The notes: generated by a model not told the origin, from the letters alone. A DNA stretch of 64,000 bases from Pseudomonas putida (GCF_028682475.1 NZ_JANHLE010000010.1:62001-126000); one strand, 5' to 3'; shown: positions 1-10,393, counted from the first letter of the stretch. Made by a program: numbers and translations.

Positions 1-883
1 CGACGCCCGGCAGGTCGTGGACCACCGGAATGTCGAGGCGCTTGAGCAGTTCGGCCGGGCCGACGCCGGAACGTTGCAGCAGTTGCGGCGAGGCGATGGC
101 GCCGCTGCAGACGATGACTTCTTTGCGCGCACGGGCTTCCACGCGTTCTTCGCTGGCGCCGACCAGGTAGGTCACGCCAACGGCACGCTTGCCGTCGAAC
201 ACGACGCGATCAGTCAGGGCGTGGGTGACGATGGTCAGGGTCGAGCGCTTCTTGGCGGTGTCCAGGTAGCCGCGGGCGGTGCTGGAGCGACGGCCTTTAG
301 GCGTGACGGTACGGTCCATCGGACCGAAACCTTCCTGCTGGTAGCCGTTGAGGTCTTCAGTGCGCGGGTAACCGGCTTGCACGCCGGCTTCGACCATGGC
401 GTGGAACAGCGGGTTGTTGCCGGCTTTCGGCGTGGTCACGCTGACCGGGCCTTCGCCACCGTGGTAGTCGTTCGCACCTATGTCGCGGGTTTCCGCTTTG
501 CGGAAGTACGGCAGGCAGTCCAGGTAGGTCCAGTCCTGCAGGCCTGGCAGTTCTGCCCAGCCGTCGAAGTCCATGGCGTTGCCACGGATGTAGCACATGC
601 CGTTGATCAGCGACGAGCCACCCAGGCCCTTGCCGCGACCGCATTCCATCCGGCGCCCGTCCATGTACGGCTCGGGATCGGTCTCGTAGGCCCAGTTGTA
701 GCGGCGACCCTGCAGCGGGAAGGCCAGGGCGGCTGGCATCTGGGTGCGGAAGTCGGCGCGGTAGTCCGGGCCACCGGCTTCGAGCAGCAGGACAGTGACG
801 CCTTCGTCTTCGGTCAGACGGGTCGCCAGGGTGTTACCGGCAGAACCGGCACCGACGATGATGTAATCGAATTCATGGGACAT
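1..883 (-). CDS. betA: Choline dehydrogenase BetA (3' part outside window)
   Basis: FAD-dependent GMC oxidoreductase of the inner membrane that oxidises choline to betaine aldehyde, and can carry it on to glycine betaine. The first 294 residues are present. The N-terminus [16 protein letters not shown] carries the GxGxxG dinucleotide fold and is followed by LLLEAGG and the GMC signature [20 protein letters not shown] region near residue 85. The C-terminal half with the catalytic His lies beyond position 1. The start at 883 follows a purine-rich GAGGGAACAG. It is the last gene of betI-betB-betA, all on the minus strand, with 81 bp after betB. The order is that of Pseudomonas bet operons. Identification is firm; only the missing C-terminus cannot be checked. 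Confidence 0.95.
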   Translation of the reverse strand, partial: MSHEFDYIIVGAGSAGNTLATRLTEDEGVTVLLLEAGGPDYRADFRTQMPAALAFPLQGRRYNWAYETDPEPYMDGRRMECGRGKGLGGSSLINGMCYIRGNAMDFDGWAELPGLQDWTYLDCLPYFRKAETRDIGANDYHGGEGPVSVTTPKAGNNPLFHAMVEAGVQAGYPRTEDLNGYQQEGFGPMDRTVTPKGRRSSTARGYLDTAKKRSTLTIVTHALTDRVVFDGKRAVGVTYLVGASEERVEARARKEVIVCSGAIASPQLLQRSGVGPAELLKRLDIPVVHDLPGV

Positions 884-964
884 TTCTGTTCCCTCATTTT
901 GGCAGTAGACAGGAAAGCGGGGGAGCGCCCGGACCTTGCGGACCGGGCGCGGCTACAGGGGTGC

Positions 965-2437
965 TTAGAACACCGAGTTGTAGTTGCCCAGCTCGACCTG
1001 TACCGATTTGATGCGGGTGTACTGAGCCAGCGAGCTCACGCCGTTTTCACGGCCGACACCGGACTGCTTGTAGCCGCCAACCGGCATTTCGGCTGGCGAT
1101 TCGCCCCAGGCGTTGATCCAGCAGATACCGGCTTCCAGCTGGTGGATGATGCGGTGGGCGCGGCTGATGTCGTTGGTGCACACACCGGCGGCCAGGCCGT
1201 ACTCGGTATCGTTGGCACGACGGATGACTTCTTCCTCGGTCTCGTAGGCGAGGATGCTCATCACTGGGCCGAAGATTTCTTCCTTGACGATGGTCATGTC
1301 GTCACGGCAGTCGGTGAACACGGTCGGTGCCACGAACGCGCCTTTGGCGAACTCGCCGTCGGTCAGACGCTCGCCGCCGCACAGAACGCGTGCGCCTTCT
1401 TCCTTGCCCTTGGCGATGTAGCCCAGCACGCTTTCCATGTGGGCGAAGCTGACCAGCGGGCCGAAGTTGGTGTTTTCGTCTTCAGGGTTGCCAACGCGGA
1501 TACGGGCAACGCGCTCGGCGATCTTGGCTTCGAAGGCCGCTTTCATCGAGGCAGGAACGAATACGCGGGTGCCGTTGGTGCAGACCTGGCCCGAGCTGTA
1601 GAAGTTGGCCATCATGGCGATGTCGGCGGCGCGATCGAGATCGGCGTCGTCGCAGATGATCAGTGGCGACTTGCCGCCCAGTTCCATGGTGACTTCCTTG
1701 AGCGTCGAGCTCGAGGCGCTGGCCATGACCTTCTTGCCGGTGGTGGTGCCGCCGGTGAAGGAGATTTTTTCGATGCGCGGGTGCTCGGTCAGCCAGGTGC
1801 CGACTTCACGGCCGCTGCCGGTCAGCACGTTGAACACGCCGTCTGGCAGGCCGGCTTCGGTGTAGATTTCGGCCAGTTTCAGGGTGGTCAGCGAGGTGAC
1901 TTCCGACGGCTTGAAGATCATCGCGTTACCGGCCGCCAGGGCAGGTGCGGATTTCCACAGGGCGATCTGGATCGGGTAGTTCCAGGCGCCGATACCGACG
2001 GTGACGCCCAGCGGCTCGCGGCGGGTGTAGACGAACGAGCTGTCGCGCAGCGGGATCTGCTCGCCTTCGATGGCCGGGACCAGGCCTGCGTAGTACTCCA
2101 GTACGTCAGCGCCGGTGACGATGTCGACGTAACGGGTTTCCGAGTAGGACTTACCGGTGTCCAGGGTTTCCAGGGCGGCCAGCTCATCGTTGCGCTCGCG
2201 CAGGATGTCGACGGCGCGGCGCAGGATGCGCGAGCGCTGCATGGCGGTCATGGCGGCCCAGACTTTCTGGCCACGCTCGGCGCTTTCTACGGCGCGCTCG
2301 ACGTCTGCTTGAGTGGCACGTTGCACCTGAGCGAGGACTTCGCCGTTGGCCGGGTTGATGGCGTCGAAAGTAGCGTCGCTGGAAGCGTCGACATAACCAC
2401 CATCAATGTAGAGTTTTTGCAGTTCGAAACGGGCCAT
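965..2437 (-). CDS. betB: Betaine aldehyde dehydrogenase BetB
   Basis: NAD(P)-dependent aldehyde dehydrogenase (490 residues, normal family length) converting betaine aldehyde to the osmoprotectant glycine betaine. The N-terminus [19 protein letters not shown] is typical of BetB. Visible motifs are [20 protein letters not shown] (cofactor fold), the catalytic glutamate segment [10 protein letters not shown], and the nucleophilic cysteine in [17 protein letters not shown]. The C-terminal [17 protein letters not shown] is the usual ALDH end motif. It sits 30 bp downstream of betI and 81 bp upstream of betA in one operon, so expression should follow BetI control. No anomalies are seen. Confidence 0.97.
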   Translation of the reverse strand: MARFELQKLYIDGGYVDASSDATFDAINPANGEVLAQVQRATQADVERAVESAERGQKVWAAMTAMQRSRILRRAVDILRERNDELAALETLDTGKSYSETRYVDIVTGADVLEYYAGLVPAIEGEQIPLRDSSFVYTRREPLGVTVGIGAWNYPIQIALWKSAPALAAGNAMIFKPSEVTSLTTLKLAEIYTEAGLPDGVFNVLTGSGREVGTWLTEHPRIEKISFTGGTTTGKKVMASASSSTLKEVTMELGGKSPLIICDDADLDRAADIAMMANFYSSGQVCTNGTRVFVPASMKAAFEAKIAERVARIRVGNPEDENTNFGPLVSFAHMESVLGYIAKGKEEGARVLCGGERLTDGEFAKGAFVAPTVFTDCRDDMTIVKEEIFGPVMSILAYETEEEVIRRANDTEYGLAAGVCTNDISRAHRIIHQLEAGICWINAWGESPAEMPVGGYKQSGVGRENGVSSLAQYTRIKSVQVELGNYNSVF

Positions 2438-2467
2438 AGTGTCCTCGCAAGTGCATTGTGTTTTTGG

Positions 2468-3133
2468 CTATCCGAGCGACGCTCCTGCCGGTTTGGCAAT
2501 TGCGGCGCGTAGTGGTTCAGAGGCCTGGGTGTATGTGTCCAGGCTCGTCTGCTTCGCCAGTTGTAGATCCATGTATTCGTAAGCGATTTGCTTCGCCTGG
2601 TCGGTGTCGAAGGCGTCTCCGGACAGCGCACCGCGCAGCCACAGACCGTCGATCAACGCTGCCAGCCCGCGGGCCGCGCTGCGTGCCTCAGGCAACGGCA
2701 GGGCGCGGCGGAACTGGCAGCACAGGTTGGAATACAAGCGGTGATCGTTGATCCGCTGCAACCTGTGCAAAGACGGCTGGTGCATGCTGGAGGCCCAGAA
2801 GGCCAACCAGGTTTTCATTGCCGGGCCGTTGACCTGGCTGGCGTCGAAGTTGCCTTCGATGATCACCTGCAGGTGGGCACGCGGGCTGTTGTCCTTGAGC
2901 GCCTGCCGGTTGGCGACGACGTTCTCGTTCAGCACGCTCATCAAGTACCGCATGGTCGCTGCGATCAGGCCGTTCTTGTCCTGAAAGTAGTGACTGATGA
3001 TGCCATTCGACACACCGGCCAAACGGGCGATCAGCGCAATGCTGGCGTCACCCATGCCGACCTGGTCGATGGCCAGCAATGTGGCTTCGATCAACTGCTG
3101 GCGGCGAATGGGTTGCATACCGACCTTGGGCAT
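2468..3133 (-). CDS. betI: TetR-family choline-responsive repressor BetI
   Basis: TetR-type repressor of the bet genes, released by choline. The N-terminal HTH is clear: [27 protein letters not shown] followed by [19 protein letters not shown] (residues about 8-53). The rest is the helical ligand and dimer domain. The start at 3133 is preceded by GGAG at 8 bp and gives the standard [11 protein letters not shown] beginning. At 221 residues it is longer than the about 195-197 residues usual for BetI. The extra is a C-terminal tail of about 24 residues after YMDLQLAKQ. First gene of betI-betB-betA. The palindrome at 3204-3223 in the divergent region towards betT is its likely operator. Confidence 0.94.
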   Translation of the reverse strand: MPKVGMQPIRRQQLIEATLLAIDQVGMGDASIALIARLAGVSNGIISHYFQDKNGLIAATMRYLMSVLNENVVANRQALKDNSPRAHLQVIIEGNFDASQVNGPAMKTWLAFWASSMHQPSLHRLQRINDHRLYSNLCCQFRRALPLPEARSAARGLAALIDGLWLRGALSGDAFDTDQAKQIAYEYMDLQLAKQTSLDTYTQASEPLRAAIAKPAGASLG

Positions 3134-3203
3134 TTTGCAAATCTCCTCAGGCCTGCGAGCAGTCGACGAGCGGCTGCCTCGGCGAAGGCCAGTCTATTTT
3201 GTT

Positions 3204-3223
3204 TTGATTGAACGTTCAATCAA
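3204..3223. promoter_or_regulatory. Putative BetI operator, perfect 20-bp palindrome
   Basis: TTGATTGAACGTTCAATCAA is identical to its own reverse complement and lies 71 bp upstream of betI in the 419-bp betI/betT divergent region (3134-3552). Its length and symmetry suit a TetR-family dimer. Established knowledge: BetI represses both sides of such regions. Inference: one site may control both betIBA and betT. I saw no other strong element in the rest of this intergenic stretch. Confidence 0.75.
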
Positions 3224-3552
3224 CAAAGAATAAGCTCTGCGACAATCTGTGCCATTGACAGGATTTTCCTGCCGTCAGCTGGCCCAAATTGGCACCCCAA
3301 AAAGGCGTGGAACCCCCGAAATACAAGGTGTTGACGGGTGTAAGCGGCGCGTTGAACAGATCTGCCGAGCGGTCGAGGACTGCACGGTCAACCCTCGGAG
3401 CGGGGTTTTCGTTCTGTTTTTTTCAACGCAATCGATTCGGGATCACGGTTTTTCAAGGTGCTTTTATAACACCTGACGCAGTGGGGCTATTGCACCATTT
3501 GCTCAGGCAAAGGTCGTTTCGTTTCTCTCGCACTGCCCGGAGCCTACGTGCA

Positions 3553-5556
3553 ATGAGTTCTGCCTCCCTTATCAAGACCCCCACCGAGAGGGTCCGGGTC
3601 AACAGCGTGGTGTTCTTCACCTCCGCGTTGCTGATCCTTGTGTTGACTGCCTTGCTTATCGCTGTACCGGAGAAAGCCGGCGAAGTGCTCAACGTTGCCC
3701 AGACCTGGCTGACCCGCAGCTTCGGCTGGTATTACATGCTGGTGATCGGCGGCTACCTGGTATTCGTGGTCGTGCTGGCTTTCTCCAGCTTCGGCAAGCT
3801 CAAGCTTGGCGGCAAGGACGACAAACCCGACTTCAGCTACGGCGCTTGGGCCGGCATGCTGTTCTCCTCGGGTATCGGCATCTCGCTGCTGTACTTCGGC
3901 GCTTCCGAGCCTCTGGATCACTACTTCAACCCGCCAGAAGGCGCTTCTGCCAGCGCCGAGGCGGCGCGCCAGGGCCTGCAGCTGACCTTCCTGCACTGGG
4001 GCCTGCACGGCTGGGCGATCTATGCCCTGGTCGGTCTGGCTGTGGGTTACTTCGCCTACCGTCACAACCAGCCGCTGGCACTGCGCTCGGCGCTGTACCC
4101 GCTGATGGGCGAGCGTTGGGTCAAGGGTGGCGCCGGTCACGCGGTGGACATCTTCGGCATGTTCGTGACGCTGCTGGGTCTGGTGACCAACCTCGGTATC
4201 GGTTCGATGCAGGTGTCTTCGGGCCTGGAATACCTGTTCGGCATGGACCACAGCAAGACCAACCTGCTGATCGTGATTCTGGTCATGGCCACCGTGGCCA
4301 CCGTCGCCGCAGTGTCCGGCGTGGAGAACGGCATTCGTCGTCTGTCGAACCTGAACATCATGCTGTTCAGCGGTCTGCTGATCTTTGTCCTGCTGGCCGG
4401 TGACACCCTGCACCTGCTCAACGGTTTCGTTCAGAACATCGGCGACTACCTCAACGGCATCGTGCTGAAGACTTTCGATCTTTACGTTTATGAAAGCGAA
4501 GCGGGCAAGTCCGAGCGCTGGCTGGGGCTGTGGACCGTGTTCTACTGGGCCTGGTGGATTTCCTGGGGCCCGTTCGTCGGTATGTTCATCGCCCGTATCT
4601 CCAAGGGCCGCACCGTGCGTGAACTGGTTGCCGGCGTTCTGCTGATCCCGCTGGGCTTCACCCTGGCCTGGCTGTCGATCTTCGGCAACACCGCGCTGGA
4701 CCTGGTGATGAACCATGGCGCCGTGGAGCTGGGCAAGACCGCGCTCGAGCAGCCGTCGATGTCGATCTATCAACTGCTGGAATTCTTCCCGGCGGCCAAG
4801 ATTGTCATTGGTGTGGCAGTGTTTGTCGGCTTCGTGCTGTTCCTCACCCCGGCCGACTCGGGCGCGGTGATGATGGCCAACCTGTCGTGCAAAGGCGGTC
4901 AGGTCGACGAAGACGCGCCGCACTGGATGGTGGTGTTCTGGTCGGTGGTGATCACCCTGGTGACCATCGGTCTGCTGTTCGCCGGTAACTTCGCCGCCAT
5001 GCAGACCATGGTGGTACTGGCCGGCTTGCCGTTCTCGGTGGTGCTGGTGCTGTTCATGTTCGGTCTGTACAAGGCCATGAAGCAGGACAGCCAGATCGAA
5101 CAGGAACAAGCCGAGCTGGCTGCCCGTGGCCGTCGCGGCTTCAGCGAGCGTCTGAGCCAGCTTGATCTGCAGCCGACCCAGGCGATGGTTCAGCGTTTCA
5201 TGGACAAGCAGGTCAGCCCGGCGCTGAAGGAAGCGGCAGTGCAACTGCGCAACCTCGGCGTTGAGGTAGAAACCCGTGTCGGCCAGTCGCGCTCGACCAT
5301 GGGCCTGCGGGTGATGATGGAAGAGGGCAATCCTTTCGTCTACGAGGTGAGCCTGGACGGCTACCTGGCCGCGCCAAGCGAGGCGCCGGTCGAAGGTGAA
5401 AGCGAAGTGCGCCAGCGCTTCTATCGTGCCGAGGTGTACCTGCACAATGGCAGCCAGGAATATGACCTGATGGGCTTCACGCCCGACCAGATCACCCGTG
5501 ATGTGCTCGATCAGTTCGAGAGCCATCGCCAGTTGCTGGGGCGTGTCTACAGCTGA
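3553..5556 (+). CDS. betT: BCCT-family choline transporter BetT
   Basis: Inner-membrane, probably proton-coupled, high-affinity choline importer of the betaine/choline/carnitine (BCCT) family, 667 residues. The start at 3553 (MSSASLIKTPTERVRVNSVVFF) matches the family N-terminus and has GGAG upstream; the open frame further upstream has no supporting signal. About twelve membrane segments are visible. The substrate-site signature WAWWISWGPFVGMFIARISKGRTVRE lies near residue 332. A long cytoplasmic C-terminal domain (from about residue 515), typical of osmosensing BetT, follows the last hydrophobic helix. It is divergent from betIBA, so uptake and oxidation genes share one regulatory region. 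A rho-independent terminator follows. Confidence 0.96.
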   Translation: MSSASLIKTPTERVRVNSVVFFTSALLILVLTALLIAVPEKAGEVLNVAQTWLTRSFGWYYMLVIGGYLVFVVVLAFSSFGKLKLGGKDDKPDFSYGAWAGMLFSSGIGISLLYFGASEPLDHYFNPPEGASASAEAARQGLQLTFLHWGLHGWAIYALVGLAVGYFAYRHNQPLALRSALYPLMGERWVKGGAGHAVDIFGMFVTLLGLVTNLGIGSMQVSSGLEYLFGMDHSKTNLLIVILVMATVATVAAVSGVENGIRRLSNLNIMLFSGLLIFVLLAGDTLHLLNGFVQNIGDYLNGIVLKTFDLYVYESEAGKSERWLGLWTVFYWAWWISWGPFVGMFIARISKGRTVRELVAGVLLIPLGFTLAWLSIFGNTALDLVMNHGAVELGKTALEQPSMSIYQLLEFFPAAKIVIGVAVFVGFVLFLTPADSGAVMMANLSCKGGQVDEDAPHWMVVFWSVVITLVTIGLLFAGNFAAMQTMVVLAGLPFSVVLVLFMFGLYKAMKQDSQIEQEQAELAARGRRGFSERLSQLDLQPTQAMVQRFMDKQVSPALKEAAVQLRNLGVEVETRVGQSRSTMGLRVMMEEGNPFVYEVSLDGYLAAPSEAPVEGESEVRQRFYRAEVYLHNGSQEYDLMGFTPDQITRDVLDQFESHRQLLGRVYS

Positions 5557-5576
5557 TCTCAGCTGATTGAACGCAA

Positions 5577-5610
5577 GGGGTCCTGCTCGTGAGAGCAGGG
5601 CCCCTTTTTC
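5577..5610 (+). terminator. Rho-independent terminator after betT
   Basis: Twelve-bp GC-rich stem (5577-5588 with 5593-5604, one G-T pair), GTGA loop, then a run of T ending at 5609. It lies 20 bp after the betT stop and separates it from the large toxin-like gene. Confidence 0.88.
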
Positions 5611-5726
5611 TTTGGGCATCAGCCATACGGCCAATCGAGGCGTTGACGGCCAGTAATATGTAACACCGCTGCCAATGGACGGGTCGCTAGCTTGGGCGCT
5701 TACCATTAGCAAGGAGTTTTACGTTC

Positions 5727-8700
5727 ATGAGCAGCTCAAAAACCAACCTTCCGGCTCCGGACTTCAAGCAGGCCGTGGCGTTGCAGTTCGCCGGCCGTCC
5801 TACCCTGCGCCAGGTGGCTGCGCAGAAGATCCTGCAATTGCTGGTAGAGCGTTTCCCCATCCTCGGCACCGTCAAGCCATCACTGCCCGATGCAGAACCG
5901 CTGCGTCTATTGCTTCCCCAGGCGCGTTCGTCGTCATCACAGCCCCTGGTAGAGGTCGTACTGCAGGCAGTGTTGGACGGACAGGCCCTGAATCTGGAAC
6001 GTGCCCATGACCGAGATCCCGGCCTGACCTTCGTGGCACCTTACCGCTTCGAGGGCAGCGACGGGTTTGAGTTCATTGCATTCAACGGGATGACCGACGC
6101 CATCAACCACCTGGTGTCAGAGTTGCCTTTCCATTTCCAGCAGGCTCAGGTCGATTACTGGAATGACCAGTCAAGTTCGGGTGTCAGCCGGGATCGTTGG
6201 CTGCAGCAGATGTTGAAGTTGGCGTTGCTGCGCAATTTACCTTGGCAGAATCTCGATCCTCAGCAAGAGCAATGTGTCCGTGGGCTGCTTGAGGGTGGCT
6301 CGAATAGCCCAAGTGTGTTCACCGTAGAGGTAGAGCTTGAAGTAGACGATGAGCGTTTCTTGCACATACTGCCGAACCTGCTGGTGAGTGGTGAATGGGA
6401 TGAGCGTACGGTGGTCTTGTGGTGCTCGCCTTCAAGTGTGGTGAGGTCATTTGACTCGCTCGATAATTTTGCGTTGGCACTACGAAACGAGCTGGCTGAT
6501 CGATATCGGTTCGACTCGATCAGCTGGAACCGCTATGAACTGGAAGGTGACGTTTTCGCTCAGCAAGCGGCATTGTTGCTTGAAGTCATGCTCGACTCAG
6601 TGCAGCGCTTGCGCTACTCGCGGCTGACAGATATTGCCCACATGGAGCAGGCCTTTGCAGCCCTGAGCGATCCATCGCAATGGTTCATCGAAGGCTATAC
6701 CGTCCACAGTGATGCGGCTATCAAGCTGCCACCTGGCATATGGCAGATTTCGCCGGAGGACAGCTTCGCCTACCAGTGCGCAGTGTTCGAACTTACCTTG
6801 GCCCAGGCCAAATCGCAGGGCGCTGCGGCGCTCGACGATGTGTCGGACCTGCACAGCTATGCCAGCCAGCGCTTGCGCGAGCAACTGCTCGCCGACCATC
6901 CACTTGACGCTAATTACTTTCCTGATGACTTGAACCTGACGCTCACGGTTGCCAGGGGTATACCGGGTGGCGCGGGAGCGGGTGTGGGGGGTGGTTTGGT
7001 GGAAACCAGGACGACAACCCTGACGCAGTTTGCCATCGGCAATCTCAGCTCACTCCAAGGGGCGACCTTGACTGCCATCGAGCACCGTGAAGGGCAACTG
7101 ATCATGCCCTGGATGACGCTCGACTATGTCAAATCCCTGGTTGAGCAAGTCGACATTGGTGCCCATTATCCGAGCTACGTAGCACAAAAGCTCGACGACC
7201 CTGACACCCGTGAACAGCGGGTTACCTGTTTCGCCCGGGAGTGGCGCTGCTCTCTGCTGTTCAGCGCGCTCAGGTCAAAGTTGGGAGGGACTTTGAGCGA
7301 GGCCGGCCTACAGTGTGTGGCTGACTATTGCCGCGGCGATATCGACCCTGACCTCCCCGCCATCACCCTGATGCCCCTGGCGTTCAAGCGTGAACCGACT
7401 GCAAGCGAGTCTGATCTGGTCTGCGGTATGTACGTGCTTTTCTCGGCGTCGCCTGCGTTGGTGCTGCTGTACCGGCCTTTGTATACGTCAGCGCCGCTGA
7501 CGGAGTTCGTCAGTCTTCAGGCGATGATGGCTGCAATTCGTCAGGAGGGGGCACTGCAAGACAGCATTCTTGATTGGTTGCTGCCACAGGCGCGAAGTGT
7601 CTACGACCACGGCGGGTTCAGCGAACCGCATCTGGGGCGACCGATCTTTGATACTTCGTTGCTGCCGGAGTCAGTACAGCCAGCAAGCCTCGCTACGCAA
7701 TTCTGGCGGATCGACGTCGATGCGAAGCTCTACAAAGCGAACCGCGACCTGTTGCTTGAGCTGGCCGACCGCCAGTCAGTGTCGAATGCCGAGAGTCGTT
7801 GGGCGATCCTTGTCGAGGGTGCCTGGTTGCTGTTCGACGTGGTCACCTTGTTGCTGCGTGGGCCCGTGGCTACCGTGGCCTGGCTGGTGCAGGCCATTCA
7901 GGGATTGAAAAACGATGTGTCGGCACTGACCCAGGGTAATGCGTTCGAGAGGTCGGCAGCCGTGGTCGATCTACTCCTGAATTTTGCCATGGCCCTGTTC
8001 CATGCGCGCCTGCCGCGTCGGGAAGTACCTGTGGCCGATCACCTCATCGAGGCCTCCGCCTTTGACGATCCGGCGCCACAGAGACCTGGTTTTGTCACAG
8101 TGAACCCAGCGCTGGAACAAGGGCTGGTAGGGATGCCCGGCACACTTGGAGAACGCTCCGCTCTGCAGCTGGATTTCGCCTGGCGCGGCAGGCAAGGCTT
8201 GAACGTGCTTGCGCCCACGCAGCGCGAAGCGCTCTTGGCCATGCGCAGCGCTGTATCGCTGAACGGTTTCGAACCCCTGGACTCAGGCTCGGGCCAAGGT
8301 CTCTACCAGATCGACGACGGCCATTACGCTGCTTTGGCCGGCAATACCTATGCTGTCGAGCTCAGTGTTGACGGCGTGCGCGTCGTCGATGCGCAAGGCA
8401 ATCCCGGCCCATGGTTGACGTTCGAACATGGTGTATGGCGCGTCGACGCGGCACTGCGCTTGCGCGGGGGCATGCCCAAAAGCCGGCGGCAGATCCAGGA
8501 GGAAGCGAACAGGCGGCAGCTTGATCAAGACAGGGAACGAGAGACGGCGTTAACCCGCAAACATAATGTCTTGGCGCTACAGGTCAACAAACTCAAGGCA
8601 TTCTTGTCAGCGAAAGATGCGCAGATCGAAGCATTTGAAAATGACGCTGATCTGGATGATCTGAAGCTGGTAGAGCTCACAGGGCTGAAGAGCGTCCGCA

Positions 8701-10388
8701 AGCTCACCAATCAGAAAGTCGTCTACGCGCTGAAACCGCTCATCGAAAATGGCCTGGAGCACGACAAGGTCCTTTCTTCCATCGAGAAAATGACCAAGCT
8801 TGAACCGATGTTGGGCAAAGTGGTGGTCGAGCAGCGCAGCACTACACGCCAGGAGCTCATTGGCAGCTGTACGGAATACCACGATGAGTTGGCAAAGATT
8901 ATCAATGAAGAAGATCTGGAAAAACTGGCTGACACCCTTGTTGTACGGCCGGAGACTGAAACCGAGATCAAGCAATACAGGGATTTCCTCGCCACGCTGG
9001 AGAAGGTCGTCGGATGGGAAACCGATCTTGTCGAGTTATCCTGCAAGCTCGACGATTTGCTCGAGGACACGCTCAAAAACAATTCAATGGTGTTTAAAGA
9101 CGCTACCGGGACGAAGACCAACAAGAACAGGGTGGTGGGCGATATCGTCGAGCGGCGCCGAGAAACCGCGATCGACCTGGAAGTTCGTTTGCTCTTCGAC
9201 CTGGCGGAGTTGAGCCTGGATCGTCTGGCTCAAGTCGATGCGAGCGTTCTGGAGCAGTATCACAACTACCTTGCCGGAGATGGCATCAAGAGCGCTGGTG
9301 CAGCCCATGGTGATCTGGCAGGTAGTGGTCTGGCACAGGTGGAGCAGATTGAAGTGCTGAACGGCATCGTTGAGGCCTATGAGGAAGCCTTGGTGCTGGT
9401 TGACTATTTGAATGCACTCGGTGGCGCAGCGATCAGAATGGACAAACTGAAGTTGTACAAGGCTGCGTTGACAGGTCTGAAACGCGCGGCGATATCCGAG
9501 TTGTCGCAGGCGGTGCGGGAAAACGAACTGGGGGTATCGCACCTGAGCAGGCCTGTGCTGTACGCAGCAAGGGGAGGCAGGCGGCGACTGGCCAGAACGC
9601 ATCAAGGTCGAAGCGTTTTGGCTGAAGAGCTGGAAGTTGATGGGGTTTCGGTTATCCAGCAGCGGGAAAGCCGCACGGGAAAGGTATTGAAGAAGTTCCA
9701 CCGGCAGGGTTCGGAGTTGGTTGAGGATGTTCGCAACCCTGCCGATGAGATGCCGCCCACCTCCCCGAAGCATCCCGATGTCGACAGGAAGCGCGCCCGG
9801 GTCTTGCTCACTGAGGTCGATGCCGTGATCAGGCTGGCCTATACCTACAGTCCCGATGAGCCCCTTGGCCTGTCGTCGGTGATTGAGGGGCATGTGGAGA
9901 AATTGAACAAGGCCCTTGTAACGTTGCCGCGAATTGCTTCCGACGAAGAGCTGATCGAGGATCTGGACAGCAATATCCGACGCTTGAGCAATGCACGGCG
10001 CGACATGCTGACCAGCCTCTACCTGAACACCCAACACCCGACGGCAAATAGCCTGCGGTACCTGTATCAGGAACGGCGGATCACCATCGAACCGACAGTA
10101 CGGCGCAAAGCGCTGTCCTCCAACGATTACCTGGACATCTATGAAATCCGGCGACTTGCCGAGCCGGGGCAGCAAAAAGGCGATGGCTTATGGGAAGCGC
10201 ATTTCCATTATCCGAGCGCCGAGACGCCTGCCCGGCAATTCAGCAGAGGTCATCTGAAGGTTTGGTGGCAGCGCAAGCTGGGCCGCAAGGCGCAATTGAG
10301 TGCAGCCGCCTCCGGGCAAGAGCTACTGGAGGTCTACCGCAGTGAATTGCGTCTGAAGGATGTGGACGACATCATCCCCTTTCCCTGA
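5727..10388 (+). CDS. Giant DUF6543 / dermonecrotic-toxin-domain protein
   Basis: A 1,553-residue protein with AGGAG 10 bp before the start. Residues about 320-650 carry the conserved block seen in large Pseudomonas proteins annotated DUF6543 or 'dermonecrotic toxin domain': YTVHSDAAIKLPPG (324-337), DDVSDLHSYASQRLREQLL, a glycine-rich loop near 413-424, FAIGNLSSLQG, VDIGAHYPSYVAQKL, then GMYVLF with LLYRPLY and YDHGGFSEPHLG. Two hydrophobic stretches follow (about 692-724 and 742-762), possibly membrane-inserting. Then come a charged coiled-coil-like region (about 917-955), a long helical region, and a C-terminal module with LWEAHFHYPS (1488-1497). There is no signal peptide and no LRR. It stands alone between betT and convergent yibQ (5 bp between stops), and its third-position GC looks lower than its neighbours by eye. 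Toxin activity is inferred from family naming only; the C-terminal domain's activity is unknown. Confidence 0.75.
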   Translation: MSSSKTNLPAPDFKQAVALQFAGRPTLRQVAAQKILQLLVERFPILGTVKPSLPDAEPLRLLLPQARSSSSQPLVEVVLQAVLDGQALNLERAHDRDPGLTFVAPYRFEGSDGFEFIAFNGMTDAINHLVSELPFHFQQAQVDYWNDQSSSGVSRDRWLQQMLKLALLRNLPWQNLDPQQEQCVRGLLEGGSNSPSVFTVEVELEVDDERFLHILPNLLVSGEWDERTVVLWCSPSSVVRSFDSLDNFALALRNELADRYRFDSISWNRYELEGDVFAQQAALLLEVMLDSVQRLRYSRLTDIAHMEQAFAALSDPSQWFIEGYTVHSDAAIKLPPGIWQISPEDSFAYQCAVFELTLAQAKSQGAAALDDVSDLHSYASQRLREQLLADHPLDANYFPDDLNLTLTVARGIPGGAGAGVGGGLVETRTTTLTQFAIGNLSSLQGATLTAIEHREGQLIMPWMTLDYVKSLVEQVDIGAHYPSYVAQKLDDPDTREQRVTCFAREWRCSLLFSALRSKLGGTLSEAGLQCVADYCRGDIDPDLPAITLMPLAFKREPTASESDLVCGMYVLFSASPALVLLYRPLYTSAPLTEFVSLQAMMAAIRQEGALQDSILDWLLPQARSVYDHGGFSEPHLGRPIFDTSLLPESVQPASLATQFWRIDVDAKLYKANRDLLLELADRQSVSNAESRWAILVEGAWLLFDVVTLLLRGPVATVAWLVQAIQGLKNDVSALTQGNAFERSAAVVDLLLNFAMALFHARLPRREVPVADHLIEASAFDDPAPQRPGFVTVNPALEQGLVGMPGTLGERSALQLDFAWRGRQGLNVLAPTQREALLAMRSAVSLNGFEPLDSGSGQGLYQIDDGHYAALAGNTYAVELSVDGVRVVDAQGNPGPWLTFEHGVWRVDAALRLRGGMPKSRRQIQEEANRRQLDQDRERETALTRKHNVLALQVNKLKAFLSAKDAQIEAFENDADLDDLKLVELTGLKSVRKLTNQKVVYALKPLIENGLEHDKVLSSIEKMTKLEPMLGKVVVEQRSTTRQELIGSCTEYHDELAKIINEEDLEKLADTLVVRPETETEIKQYRDFLATLEKVVGWETDLVELSCKLDDLLEDTLKNNSMVFKDATGTKTNKNRVVGDIVERRRETAIDLEVRLLFDLAELSLDRLAQVDASVLEQYHNYLAGDGIKSAGAAHGDLAGSGLAQVEQIEVLNGIVEAYEEALVLVDYLNALGGAAIRMDKLKLYKAALTGLKRAAISELSQAVRENELGVSHLSRPVLYAARGGRRRLARTHQGRSVLAEELEVDGVSVIQQRESRTGKVLKKFHRQGSELVEDVRNPADEMPPTSPKHPDVDRKRARVLLTEVDAVIRLAYTYSPDEPLGLSSVIEGHVEKLNKALVTLPRIASDEELIEDLDSNIRRLSNARRDMLTSLYLNTQHPTANSLRYLYQERRITIEPTVRRKALSSNDYLDIYEIRRLAEPGQQKGDGLWEAHFHYPSAETPARQFSRGHLKVWWQRKLGRKAQLSAAASGQELLEVYRSELRLKDVDDIIPFP

Positions 10389-10393
10389 AGCAT

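Noticed and set aside
17..2512. 831-codon plus-strand open frame opposite betA/betB
   Set aside because: It is the antisense shadow of two well-identified genes; its composition (His/Gly/Val/Phe-rich) is typical of reverse-frame reading of GC-rich DNA.
3289..3552. 88-codon upstream extension of betT
   Set aside because: No ribosome site and low-complexity Arg/Ser/Phe content; BetT homologues begin at MSSAS (3553).
3544..5712. 722-codon minus-strand open frame opposite betT
   Set aside because: Shadow of betT; His/Gln-rich low-complexity translation with no domain.
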